A DNA stretch of 25,697 nucleotides from Anaerolineae bacterium (lineage in GTDB: Bacteria; Chloroflexota; Anaerolineae; Aggregatilineales; Phototrophicaceae): NCBI GenBank assembly GCA_028284565.1, contig JANQRM010000538.1, positions 1 to 25,697 of the forward strand, given 5' to 3'. Positions 7,087 through 15,495 of the stretch are shown here, piece after piece. A program made the position numbers and the translations under genes. The notes below the pieces were generated by a model. It was given only the letters and a program-made list of their open reading frames with translations, had not been told where the DNA came from and searched no databases. The first letter of the stretch is position 1; the number at the start of each line of letters is the position of its first letter.

Positions 7087-9612
7087 CTAACCTGCTGGTG
7101 TCACAAATGGAGCCGGAGTAGGCGGCAGAGGAGTAGGCTGTTGCAATGGATCGGGGTCCACATTATCTTGGATACCATCGCCGTCACTATCAGGATTATT
7201 CGGGCTAGTCCGCAGGATATTCACCTCTGCCCCATCCGCAACTGAATCCCCATCTGTATCTAATTTTGTGGGGTCAGTCCCAAAGAAGGTCGCTTCCTCA
7301 AAATCACTTAAGCCGTCAAAGTCCGTATCCGCTTGTTCCGGGTCAGTCCCCAGATTCGTTTCTTCGATTAACGTTAGCCCGTCATTATCCACATCACTCT
7401 CGGCTGTGGCTGTCATACTCGCTTGTGTAGCAAGTATATTTTGTGCCTCCTGCGTTGCGGCTCGTCGTTGCGCCGCAATTTCGATATTACTCACGATTCG
7501 GGAAACCGTACAAAATCCCAACAATCCCAACGAGGCGAGCAGAAGCAAGCCCAAAGTCATCACTTGATTGGATAAATACGGCGGAACCGTCAATGTGCCA
7601 TTCTCAGTTTGTGATTCAACCAAGGCTTGTGGGTCGGAGACGATGACTTCAAACGGATACGAGTTCGTTGTACCAAAGATAGCGCGACGTTTGGAATTGA
7701 CATTCAGTTGAACATCTTGCTCTCCACCGGGGGCGATGCTCGGCGCAGGCACACTGACATAGATATTCAGTTCTTCTTCTGGGTCGCGTGCAGTGATGTT
7801 ATAAAGTTGTCGGGTGTTGCCTTCATTTCTGATCAGCAAGTGGGGTTGCTTGCGTCCACCACGCAATCGCTTTGGGTGCAAATCAATCGAAAAATTATAA
7901 AACGGCTCAATTTGAACTTGTCCATAGACTACAGCCGGATACGTATTGCGTTGACCTCGACTTTCGATGACCACTTCAAACGAATATAACCCGGCAAGAC
8001 TCTGGCTGTCTCGTGGTGGGCGGAAGTTAATCGGAACCGATTGAGAAGTATCCTGCAACATTTCAATGGCTGTCCCCGGCAAATCCACCCAATCATCTTT
8101 GATATTAGTATTTCTCAAACTTATCGTGAAATGATCAACACGACCACTCAGGTTATTGAGTGTCAACTGCATCGCTTGATTTTCACCCGGCACAACAATG
8201 ACTTTTCGTGGGGTAAGCGTGACAGAAATATCAAGCGGAACTTGCTCTTCAGTGACGAATTGCTCTTGGGGGATTTCTTCAACCTCATCAACAATCACCG
8301 ATTCCATCGGTGGGAGAGGCTGGTAAACACTATCTGCTGATTCTAGTAGAACCGTAAATTCACCGAGCCGAAGCTTGGTTCCAGAATGCCATTCTCGAAG
8401 TGTATTCGCTGGCAAAGGAACCGGGTCATTCCCTAGCCAAATTCCATTCATTGACCCCAAATCCATCACATAGTACGTCCCATTCGATTTTTGAATGCGG
8501 ACGTGATAACGAGAGATATGGTCGCTATCAAGCGTAATATCCGCATTCGGGTCACGTCCAATCACATAACTCGGTTTATCAAAAGCAATCGCGCGAGTCG
8601 GAATTCCACTGCCAGAAATGACGAGGCGATCATAGCCGATTTGCTCCGTCTCGACACGCGGTTCCGTTGGTATCTCTTGGATATTGGGAATCGTCTCATA
8701 CGCAACCATCGTGCTATACGCGAGGTCGTCATCCAGATTGTATTGCGTGGTATAGACGTGTTCCAAGCGAATACGTAGATTTTCGAGCGCGCGGGCAAGT
8801 TCTCCTGCCGACTGAAAACGGTTGCTTGGGTCTTTTTCAAGACATTGCAGAATCATTTCTTCCAGCAGGCGGGGTAAGCCGGGACGAAAATAACTCGGCA
8901 ACGGAACGGGGGTTTGTGTATGCATTCGTACTGCATCAGCTAGGGTTCTCGGTACAAATGGCAATTTTCCAGAAGCCAATTCATACAAGATAACACCTAA
9001 TGCATAGACATCCGCTTCCACATCACCTGTACCACCCGATGCGATTTCGGGTGCGATATAGGGCAATGCCCCAACGGGCGCGCTGACTTCCGAGTTGAAT
9101 CCACCGCGTACCAATTGTTGCATTCCCAAGTCCGTGATAATGAGTTGCTTCTCATCATCATTCAAGTCTTTCATCAAGATATTCGTTGGCTTAATATTGA
9201 GATGCAGGATGCCTTGGTCATGAGCATAATGCAGACCATTGGCAATTTGTGCGCTATAGGCGATGACCGTATCCAGATGGGGGAATTGCTTATTGCCAAT
9301 TGTGCGTTGAATATACTGACGCAGACTATCACCCTCAAGATATTCCGTAACTACATACAGCAAGTCGTTGGTATAGCCTGTCGCATAAACTTCCGCCAGA
9401 TTGGGATGGCGAAAGGGAATCATCAATTGCATATCACGCTGGAATTGATTGCGAAAGCTCGCCTGTACTGCATAATTCGCATGAATGATTTTTAAGGCGG
9501 CTGGCTCGTCACTTTGCAAATCCTGCGCGCGATACACTGTGCCAAGTGTTCCCTGCCCCAACAAACGGTCAATGCGGTAATGATCCAGCGTTTGACCGAT
9601 TAAGTCTGACAT
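7087..9612 (-). CDS. Kinase-like FHA membrane protein with TSP3 repeats (probable pseudokinase)
   Basis: A multidomain single-pass membrane protein of 841 residues. Domains in order: Ser/Thr kinase-like domain (about 8-280), FHA domain (about 345-425; GRDPNAD, SRYH, DLGSMNG), two Ig-like beta domains (about 465-675), membrane helix (about 684-704), Thr/Ala linker, TSP3-type repeats (about 740-822; DVDNDGL, DTDFDGL, DTDGDSV, DSDGDGI) and a Pro-rich tail. In the kinase fold the glycine loop GQGTLG, lysine K41 (AALK), DLG, APE and DVYALG are present. The catalytic loop reads HLNIKPTN instead of HRDxKxxN, so the catalytic Asp is Asn139, and the helix-C Glu appears to be Asp. Catalysis is therefore probably lost or weak while ATP binding may persist. 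The ATG at 9610-9612 (TTGGAG upstream) is chosen over an in-frame TTG at 9624. It is encoded between an FHA paralogue and an AraC regulator. Confidence 0.9.
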   Translation of the reverse strand: MSDLIGQTLDHYRIDRLLGQGTLGTVYRAQDLQSDEPAALKIIHANYAVQASFRNQFQRDMQLMIPFRHPNLAEVYATGYTNDLLYVVTEYLEGDSLRQYIQRTIGNKQFPHLDTVIAYSAQIANGLHYAHDQGILHLNIKPTNILMKDLNDDEKQLIITDLGMQQLVRGGFNSEVSAPVGALPYIAPEIASGGTGDVEADVYALGVILYELASGKLPFVPRTLADAVRMHTQTPVPLPSYFRPGLPRLLEEMILQCLEKDPSNRFQSAGELARALENLRIRLEHVYTTQYNLDDDLAYSTMVAYETIPNIQEIPTEPRVETEQIGYDRLVISGSGIPTRAIAFDKPSYVIGRDPNADITLDSDHISRYHVRIQKSNGTYYVMDLGSMNGIWLGNDPVPLPANTLREWHSGTKLRLGEFTVLLESADSVYQPLPPMESVIVDEVEEIPQEQFVTEEQVPLDISVTLTPRKVIVVPGENQAMQLTLNNLSGRVDHFTISLRNTNIKDDWVDLPGTAIEMLQDTSQSVPINFRPPRDSQSLAGLYSFEVVIESRGQRNTYPAVVYGQVQIEPFYNFSIDLHPKRLRGGRKQPHLLIRNEGNTRQLYNITARDPEEELNIYVSVPAPSIAPGGEQDVQLNVNSKRRAIFGTTNSYPFEVIVSDPQALVESQTENGTLTVPPYLSNQVMTLGLLLLASLGLLGFCTVSRIVSNIEIAAQRRAATQEAQNILATQASMTATAESDVDNDGLTLIEETNLGTDPEQADTDFDGLSDFEEATFFGTDPTKLDTDGDSVADGAEVNILRTSPNNPDSDGDGIQDNVDPDPLQQPTPLPPTPAPFVTPAG

Positions 9613-9645
9613 CGAATGCTCCAAGTTCGGTGAAGATGGGTCGGT

Positions 9646-11508
9646 TTACCAGTGTCCGTAGAAGCCGACTTTATCATCAAACAACCACAGATTACGAACT
9701 GGGTCAAATTCTAGCACAATGTAAGGTTCATCGTCCCAAACAATCGTGCCATCTACGAGTGTATAGGTGAGGGGGACGTACACGCAAGCAATATTGCCAT
9801 TTTGACTGACCAAAACCGCGTCGCCCACCTCTGTGGAAGCAACCCGATTCCACCATGCTTCATACTCTTCCTGATTCGATGTGCCTTCACTCAGGAGGAA
9901 ATTGGGCGTGAGAAAGGTAAATGTCAGGTCAAAATTTTTGGCTTGCACCTGCTCATAATAGAATCGCACGGTTTCCACAGGGTCATCAAGCATAAGTGGA
10001 TTCAGAGGGTCGAGGTCTACGCCATCTGGCATCCCATCCCCATCCGTATCGGGGTTGTTGGGGGCTGTGCCAAGCGCGATTTCTTGACTGTCCGTTAAGC
10101 CATCGTCGTCACTATCGGCATCTTCAGGGTCAGTTCCGCCTTCAAGTTCTTCATTTAGGGGAATCCCATCCTCATCATTATCGGAGACTGCCGTGGCAGT
10201 TAAGGCAGATTCTGTGGCAATAATCGCATTTTGTGTCCCAAGCGCATTTTCTGTGGCGACTTGTTCTGCCGTTGCAGTAATCGCCGTCGCAGTGGCTTGT
10301 TGATTGGCGACATTAAGCTGAAACAACCCAAAAATAAACGTCCCAATACAACCTGCCATTAGCGCGATACTGATGAAGGCAATGGTGAATGTGGATATGC
10401 GGGGCGGAACGATGAGTAAGCCTGATTGTGTCTGCGAAATGCCAGAGTTGTCTATCTGAATGTTCAAATCGAAGGGTAACAGTTTGCGTTCACCAACTAA
10501 CGCACGGTTACGAGCCAGCAATGTTATCGGAATTTCGACACGGTTGCCCGGCTGAACATTGACGGTATCTTGTGGAACTTGAAAGATGATGTTGTCTTCT
10601 GGTGCGTTGGGAACAATGCGGAAACTGGTTGGCGTATTACCGAGATTATCAATCCGCAAAAAGCCAAACTGATTATGCTCAAGGCGGTCTGGTCTCAAAG
10701 CGGTGGAGAGGGCTTGGAAGGGGGTGATTTGCACTTGAACTTGTGCGGCAGTATTCACGTCCACATGATTCAGGCTTTGGATATGCACCGAAAAATGGTG
10801 ATAACCCAGCGTCGTCGTACTGATACGTGGCGGATGTAAGGGTAGGGCAATCAGCTGGCTCGTGTTGGCATCCACATAAACAGATTGTTCCGGTGGCGTG
10901 AACCATGATTCAGGAATACCCGTGACAGACACAATAAATTGGTCAGCCAATGTGCCTTGATTAATAATTTCCAGCATGATATTGCCATTGCCACCGGGAT
11001 GCACGGCAATAGAGTCCGGAATCGCAATAACAGCAACTTGATGCTCACGAGGCGTTATTGAAGGGCGCAGACTGCGAAAGGTCTCTTCGGGTACAGCTTC
11101 TTGTTCGTCGTCATCGAGTGTCAGAAGCGGGCTCTCAGGCAAGGGAACGGTGTCAGAAAGAGTGTAGGTCGAGCCAACTTGTTCAATGCGAAGCCACAAA
11201 TCCCCAATGCGGACAATATCACCGGGAGTCCAGAGGGTCTTTGTGCGGGGGGCGAGTTCGATATTGTTGAGCCACGTTTTATTCGTCGAGCCTAAGTCGG
11301 TAACGAAGTAGGCATCGTCTTCGTTGCGTTCTAGCAAGATATGTTCACGGGAGATGCGCGGATGTTCAATGGTGATGTCGCATTTCGTGCCACGCCCGAT
11401 GATAAAGGAGTCGGTATTGAGGACAAAACGCTTCTCTGGCGTATTATCGTCGAATTCGACCACAAGTTCATCAAATTGTGTGCGTGTTAGGTCAGCGAAG
11501 GGTTCCAT
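9646..11508 (-). CDS. FHA membrane protein with Ig-like domains, TSP3 repeats and NTF2-like tail
   Basis: A 620-residue single-pass membrane protein. An N-terminal FHA domain (about 30-108) shows IIGRGTKCDITI, ISREH and DLGSTNKTWL, so the phosphothreonine-binding Arg, Ser and His positions are kept. Two Ig-like beta domains follow (about 160-265 and 268-368), each opening with a 'PGG/PGN..I.L.I.N.G' pattern. Then come a membrane helix (about 374-397), a Thr/Ala-rich linker (about 404-440), TSP3-type repeats (about 442-500; DNDEDGIP, DSDDDGLTD, DTDGDGMPD) and a C-terminal domain of about 110 residues with an NTF2-like look. It is first in a minus-strand operon, 33 bases before the kinase-like gene, whose architecture it repeats without the kinase. 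The ATG at 11506-11508 is the only good start, though the ribosome site is weak. By its FHA domain it should bind phosphothreonine proteins in the cytoplasm; the partner is unknown. Confidence 0.9.
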   Translation of the reverse strand: MEPFADLTRTQFDELVVEFDDNTPEKRFVLNTDSFIIGRGTKCDITIEHPRISREHILLERNEDDAYFVTDLGSTNKTWLNNIELAPRTKTLWTPGDIVRIGDLWLRIEQVGSTYTLSDTVPLPESPLLTLDDDEQEAVPEETFRSLRPSITPREHQVAVIAIPDSIAVHPGGNGNIMLEIINQGTLADQFIVSVTGIPESWFTPPEQSVYVDANTSQLIALPLHPPRISTTTLGYHHFSVHIQSLNHVDVNTAAQVQVQITPFQALSTALRPDRLEHNQFGFLRIDNLGNTPTSFRIVPNAPEDNIIFQVPQDTVNVQPGNRVEIPITLLARNRALVGERKLLPFDLNIQIDNSGISQTQSGLLIVPPRISTFTIAFISIALMAGCIGTFIFGLFQLNVANQQATATAITATAEQVATENALGTQNAIIATESALTATAVSDNDEDGIPLNEELEGGTDPEDADSDDDGLTDSQEIALGTAPNNPDTDGDGMPDGVDLDPLNPLMLDDPVETVRFYYEQVQAKNFDLTFTFLTPNFLLSEGTSNQEEYEAWWNRVASTEVGDAVLVSQNGNIACVYVPLTYTLVDGTIVWDDEPYIVLEFDPVRNLWLFDDKVGFYGHW

Positions 11509-11919
11509 AGGTGCTGAGTACCAGAGACATCCTGAAAGTTAGTTTTTCGTTATCTTTATTTTACACCAAAATTGATTGGAGGGATATTGGAACCGTGAGT
11601 GAATCGAGGAAACGTCGTCTCAATGAGTGTTTGCAATTTATAGGTTTGGGGTGATTTTCTAATGCAAAACAAACCGAAACATACATTGATTCCTAACCAA
11701 AACGGGCAAAAACGTTGGACAAAAATGTCATAAACCCTCGGAGAAGACCGAAAATACCCCAAAACACACCGTTTTACGCCAATTCTCGCCAATTAACACC
11801 CAGGTCAATTTACTTATCACGAGTAATTTGAGCATGAATCAACATTGATTCGAAAATCAACCTATGGACGAAATTCGACTAATTTCTTGTTATTTCACAC
11901 GCTACTTTTTGCAAATAAA
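11509..11919. other. Spacer between the FHA operon and the PAAR gene
   Basis: About 410 AT-rich bases with no supported gene. The minus-strand frame at 11556-11792 has no ribosome site and an unlikely composition. It should contain the promoter of the FHA operon, but no clear -35/-10 pair stands out. A small perfect dyad, GAATCA-ACAT-TGATTC (11836-11851), lies downstream of the PAAR stop. A short direct repeat CGCCAATT occurs twice around 11777-11793. Confidence 0.5.
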
Positions 11920-12312
11920 TCACCCAGCGAAGACGGTGCTGACCGCGATGATTTTGCCATTGGGTAATGGCGCAGGATCGTTGCAAGTCATGACGGTATC
12001 CCCGTTTCGTGCTGCAGGTTTGCCATTGATGAACACTGTCGTACTGCCCATGATCACATTGCCCTTATTCGTAGGTGGGACTTGGAAGGGACCGCCTTGT
12101 GGGATGTGGGGTGGTGTATTGTTGGCGACACTCCCAACGGTGGCGGCGGCTTGTCCTTGAATCTTCACATCGGTGCTGAGGCTTTCATTGAGGATGCCAT
12201 TGAAGGGGTGAGGAAGCGGTGTCGGGATCGGTCCACCAGGGGAAGGAATCATTACAATATGAATGTCCATTGCCATGACTTTGTCGCCCATTTTTGCTAT
12301 TGGTAGACCCAT
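11920..12312 (-). CDS. PAAR-type spike tip protein
   Basis: A 130-residue PAAR-like protein, the counterpart of Afp10/PVC10. It should cap the VgrG-like spike and form the sharp membrane-piercing tip, usually with a bound metal ion. Seen: N-terminal MGLPIAKMGDKV, a Gly/Pro-rich middle with short beta repeats (VGSVANNTPP, GNVIMGSTTVFINGKPAARNGD), and a late TCNDPAPLPNGKII segment. The ARNGD part matches the repeating PAAR signature. The ATG at 12310-12312 has a strong ribosome site (AAGGAGA, six bases upstream). Unlike in Afp/PVC, where this gene lies among the baseplate genes, it is on the opposite strand and divergent from the ATPase gene. The C-terminus carries no extra toxin domain. Confidence 0.85.
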   Translation of the reverse strand: MGLPIAKMGDKVMAMDIHIVMIPSPGGPIPTPLPHPFNGILNESLSTDVKIQGQAAATVGSVANNTPPHIPQGGPFQVPPTNKGNVIMGSTTVFINGKPAARNGDTVMTCNDPAPLPNGKIIAVSTVFAG

Positions 12313-12343
12313 GGTAAATCTCCTTTTCCCAGCTTCTGCTTCT

Positions 12344-12349
12344 ATTATC
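12344..12349 (-). promoter_or_regulatory. Candidate extended -10 for the PAAR gene
   Basis: On the minus strand TGCGATAAT (extended -10 form TGnGATAAT) lies about 32 bases before the ATG at 12312, which allows a leader of roughly 25 bases containing the AAGGAGA site. The -35 match at normal spacing is poor. A TTGACA lies closer than usual. Confidence 0.3.
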
Positions 12350-12510
12350 GCATAGTTGTCAAGTGCATGCCTATTAAGACTTATAAAAAAGTGTAGTAAT
12401 AACTTGCGTTGTCAACCTGAGTCCCCTTACAATGATTCTTAAGCATTGCCCTTGTCTTCATGATTTTGGATGCTCAATTTCTGAAGATAGTGACCATAAA
12501 CAATGGAGAA

Positions 12511-12520
12511 GCGTTAACGC
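12511..12520. promoter_or_regulatory. Perfect 10-bp palindrome, possible operator
   Basis: GCGTTAACGC is a complete palindrome in the divergent PAAR/ATPase region, about 30-40 bases upstream of the candidate -35 of the ATPase operon. Half-site copies occur at 12406-12410 (GCGTT) and 12591-12595 (AACGC). It is a plausible binding site for a dimeric regulator, but a chance match is not excluded. Confidence 0.3.
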
Positions 12521-12551
12521 ATCGTAAAGCAATGTAATCATTTGGTTTGAA

Positions 12552-12579
12552 TTGCGACCACAATGATTAGATTTATGAT
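12552..12579 (+). promoter_or_regulatory. Candidate promoter of the eCIS operon
   Basis: TTGCGA (12552-12557) and TATGAT (12574-12579) are spaced by 16 bases, the latter one mismatch from TATAAT. An overlapping TATATT (12579-12584) is an alternative. The leader to the ATG at 12655 would be about 70 bases. Confidence 0.35.
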
Positions 12580-12654
12580 ATATTATTACTAACGCGCATC
12601 CATAAATACAACTTTTTCATGCTGTCAGCAGGGCAGCACAATCAGGGGAGACAC

Positions 12655-14700
12655 ATGAGTCCAGAGCGTTTTATGGACCTGCAACACGCACTCAGTTATG
12701 TGGATGGATTCATCCGTTCTGCGGTGGCGCGTGTACAATCGCTCGATATGAACCCATCGGAAATGCTTCGGGGTTTGGTGATTACGGAGCAAGAGGTTCA
12801 ACAGCAATTAGCGCGGTCTCCTTTCCAAGGCATTTGGGATGAAACTTGCCCCCGACCAGATTTGTTTGACCCTTCATCTTCCAAAGATTCTCCATTTATC
12901 TGGCTTGCTGAACAATACAACCTTACTCTTTTTGACATCAACATCCTCTTGTTTGCGCTTGCGCCCCAATTTGATCGTCGCTATGAACGGTTGTATGGCT
13001 ACTTGCAAGATGATGTCTCGCAAAAAAGCCCAACCCTCTCTTTAATGATGAATTTACTGAGCGAGGATGCGGAGTCGCGCTTAGCTGTGTGGGAGCGACT
13101 TTCTCCGACGATGCCCTTGCGTCATCATCACTTGATAAAGACTACCGACCAAACAGTCACGTCGTTGTTATCGACAGCATTTACCGTGGATGCGCGGGTA
13201 ATGAATTTCATTTTGGGTGATTTGTCGATTGATGAACGCCTGACTCATGCGATAGAGGTTGTTGAGATTCTGGATATTCCACTGGAATTCGCGCAGATGC
13301 CAACTTTATCTGAAGCGATGTCTTCTGCACCGATGGTTTATATGGAAGGGGTAGATACTGAAAGTGCGTCGCAAATCGCCGTGCGTTTGTGTGCTGATTA
13401 TTCGTTACCACTCTTGCAGATTAATGCCCAAGTTCTCTTCGATAAGGTTGAAGACGCTAAATCTTCGTGGGCATTAGCATTACGCGAGGGGTATTTGCAT
13501 GGTGCTGGATTAATTATCACACATTGGAAAGCCTGCTTGGATGATGCAGGTATTCCGAAGCCAACTATTTGGAAGACTTTGTCCGACTATCCGTACCCCA
13601 TATTTATGTCGGGGCGGGATGCATGGGTGTCGCAAGATACGAATCGGGCGCGTCGCTTGCTAAACGTGAAAATCGAAACCCCGCCGTTTGCTATTCGCCG
13701 AGACTTATGGATGAATGCCCTGACTGACTATGGGATGAAAATCGCCAAAGGTGAGATTGACCGCCTAGCAAATAAGTTCCGTTTTACACCGACTCAGGTT
13801 CAACGGGCAGTTACCACGGCAGTGGATTTTGCAACTGGCGAGGGACGGAAGCTCGAACTGAATGATTTATATGAAGGGGCGAAAGCGCACTCTTCCTTAC
13901 AATTGGGACATCTCGCCAAGCAAGTCACCCCGCGGCATACATGGGATGATTTGATTCTGCCTCCGGACCCCACCGCGCAATTGCAGGAACTCAAGTCGCG
14001 GGTGGAGCAGGCACAAGTTGTTCGTGAGCAATGGGGCTTTGGGGATAAAGTTGCGCCGACACGCGGAGTCAAAGGGCTATTCGCTGGTGAAAGCGGTACG
14101 GGTAAGACGATGGCGGCGACTGTGTTGGCATATGATTTGGGCATGTTGATGTATCGTATCGACCTGTCGATGGTGGTCAGTAAATATATTGGTGAGACAG
14201 AAAAGAACCTCCGCAAGATTTTTGAAGAGGCTCATGCCAGCAATGCGATTTTGTTCTTCGATGAAGCGGATGCACTCTTTGGGAAACGGTCTGAGGTGAA
14301 GGATGCTCATGACCGATATGCGAATGTGGAGACGGCATATCTGTTGCAACAATTTGAAGATTTCGATGGGATTGCGATTTTGGCGACGAATTTACGGCAG
14401 AATTTGGATGATGCGTTTACCCGTCGCTTGGACTTTGTGATTGATTTCCCCTTCCCCGAACCAGAGTTTCGAGAACGGATTTGGCGCAAGCACTTCCCAG
14501 CGGAAGCTCCGATTGCGAATGATATTGATTTTGTCGATTTGGCAGAACGCTATCGGTTTGCTGGTGGAAACATCCGTAATGCGGCGGTGGCATCGGCTTA
14601 TTTTGCGGCGGCGAATGGTGGACAGATTACCACCCAGCATATCCGACAAGCAATTCGGCGAGAACATCAGAAAATGGGTCGGCTGGCAGAGGACTTTTAA
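12655..14700 (+). CDS. eCIS AAA+ ATPase (Afp15/PVC15-like)
   Basis: A 681-residue AAA+ ATPase of the kind found in every Afp/PVC-type injection-system cluster, where it is thought to act in particle assembly or cargo handling. The N-terminal 400 residues form a family-specific helical region with a degenerate ATPase-like part. The C-terminal AAA module is complete: Walker A GESGTGKT (about 479-486), YIGETEKNL, Walker B ILFFDEADALFG (about 532-543), sensor 1 in LATN (about 579), arginine finger pair RR (about 590-591) and sensor 2 in GGNIRNA (about 641). The longer frame begins with ATG at 12619. The ATG at 12655 is preferred because AGGGGAG precedes it by four bases. It is the first gene of the long plus-strand run. 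Confidence 0.92.
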   Translation: MSPERFMDLQHALSYVDGFIRSAVARVQSLDMNPSEMLRGLVITEQEVQQQLARSPFQGIWDETCPRPDLFDPSSSKDSPFIWLAEQYNLTLFDINILLFALAPQFDRRYERLYGYLQDDVSQKSPTLSLMMNLLSEDAESRLAVWERLSPTMPLRHHHLIKTTDQTVTSLLSTAFTVDARVMNFILGDLSIDERLTHAIEVVEILDIPLEFAQMPTLSEAMSSAPMVYMEGVDTESASQIAVRLCADYSLPLLQINAQVLFDKVEDAKSSWALALREGYLHGAGLIITHWKACLDDAGIPKPTIWKTLSDYPYPIFMSGRDAWVSQDTNRARRLLNVKIETPPFAIRRDLWMNALTDYGMKIAKGEIDRLANKFRFTPTQVQRAVTTAVDFATGEGRKLELNDLYEGAKAHSSLQLGHLAKQVTPRHTWDDLILPPDPTAQLQELKSRVEQAQVVREQWGFGDKVAPTRGVKGLFAGESGTGKTMAATVLAYDLGMLMYRIDLSMVVSKYIGETEKNLRKIFEEAHASNAILFFDEADALFGKRSEVKDAHDRYANVETAYLLQQFEDFDGIAILATNLRQNLDDAFTRRLDFVIDFPFPEPEFRERIWRKHFPAEAPIANDIDFVDLAERYRFAGGNIRNAAVASAYFAAANGGQITTQHIRQAIRREHQKMGRLAEDF

Positions 14701-14778
14701 TGTGCTTAGTTCAATTGGGAATTATGATCGAGATTCGTCTTTTCAATTCATATCGCTTAAAAGTGATTTAGGGTCATT

Positions 14779-15423
14779 ATGCTGACAGATTTGAATGAAA
14801 CGCTGAAACAATTATTAATCGAGAAGGGGAAGCTCAATAAATCGGAAGTGGAGATCGCCTTTGACCAACCGACGAGCGAATGGTCAAGCCGATTGAGCAA
14901 ACCGACGGTAAATTGCTGGTGTTTTGACCTGCGCGAAAACGTGAAGTTGCGTAATATGGATATGAACATGGCACGCAACGGTCAAATCGCTTCGCTTCGT
15001 TTATTGCCGATGCGCTTTGACGTGACTTATCTCATCACGGCATGGGCAACCCAAGTCGAGGACGAGCATCAGTTGTTGTGGCGGGCATTAGGTGCGTTGG
15101 CACAAACACCCGTCATCGAGCCAAGAGAGGGCAAGGGAGCTGTCAAAGAGCAACCGTATGATATTCAAATCATGGTGGCTCAGATGAATGACCTGCCCGG
15201 TAATGTCACGGATTTATGGGGTGTGTTGGATAATCAGATGCGTCTGGGCTTTACAGCAAAACTGACCGTCGCACTTGATCCGCAACGTGAATTTGAAGCC
15301 CCATTGGTACTCGAATCCGAATTCCGTATCGGACAATCGTTGGACCCATACGAAGAAGAATTGTCTGTCATTGACCGCACATTTACCATTCGGCACAGTG
15401 AGTCCGATGAGGAAGACGATTAA
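14779..15423 (+). CDS. DUF4255 / Pvc16-family tail terminator (cap) protein
   Basis: A 214-residue protein of the DUF4255 (Pvc16 N-terminal) family. In Afp and PVC particles the family member closes the distal end of the tube and sheath. Seen: N-terminal LTDLNETLKQLLIEKG, then IAFDQPT and PTVNCWCFDLRENVKLRN, then a beta-rich core with DVTYLITAWA and EHQLLWRALGAL, all typical of the family. The C-terminus is acidic (ESDEEDD). The ATG at 14779 follows TTTAGGG by five bases. It sits between the ATPase and the sheath gene, whereas in Afp it lies at the far end of the cluster. Confidence 0.87.
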   Translation: MLTDLNETLKQLLIEKGKLNKSEVEIAFDQPTSEWSSRLSKPTVNCWCFDLRENVKLRNMDMNMARNGQIASLRLLPMRFDVTYLITAWATQVEDEHQLLWRALGALAQTPVIEPREGKGAVKEQPYDIQIMVAQMNDLPGNVTDLWGVLDNQMRLGFTAKLTVALDPQREFEAPLVLESEFRIGQSLDPYEEELSVIDRTFTIRHSESDEEDD

Positions 15424-15495
15424 ATTTAGGGATTAACGGCGCGAAATTTTGACTCGTGCGTGACCATCCATCCAAATAGTTTGAAGGAGCAATGT

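Larger units (their letters stand above)
12313..12654. other. Divergent regulatory region between PAAR and the eCIS operon
   Basis: About 340 bases with no gene. It should hold the promoters for PAAR (minus) and for the main injection-system operon (plus); candidates are listed separately. Also present are a perfect 10-base palindrome at 12511-12520 and the direct repeat GTTGTCAA (12355-12362 and 12408-12415). Read on the minus strand, each copy contains a consensus TTGACA. Confidence 0.6.

Noticed and set aside
11556..11792. Possible 78-codon minus-strand gene between the FHA operon and PAAR
   Set aside because: No ribosome site, an aromatic/Cys-rich translation unlike its neighbours, and AT-rich spacer composition.
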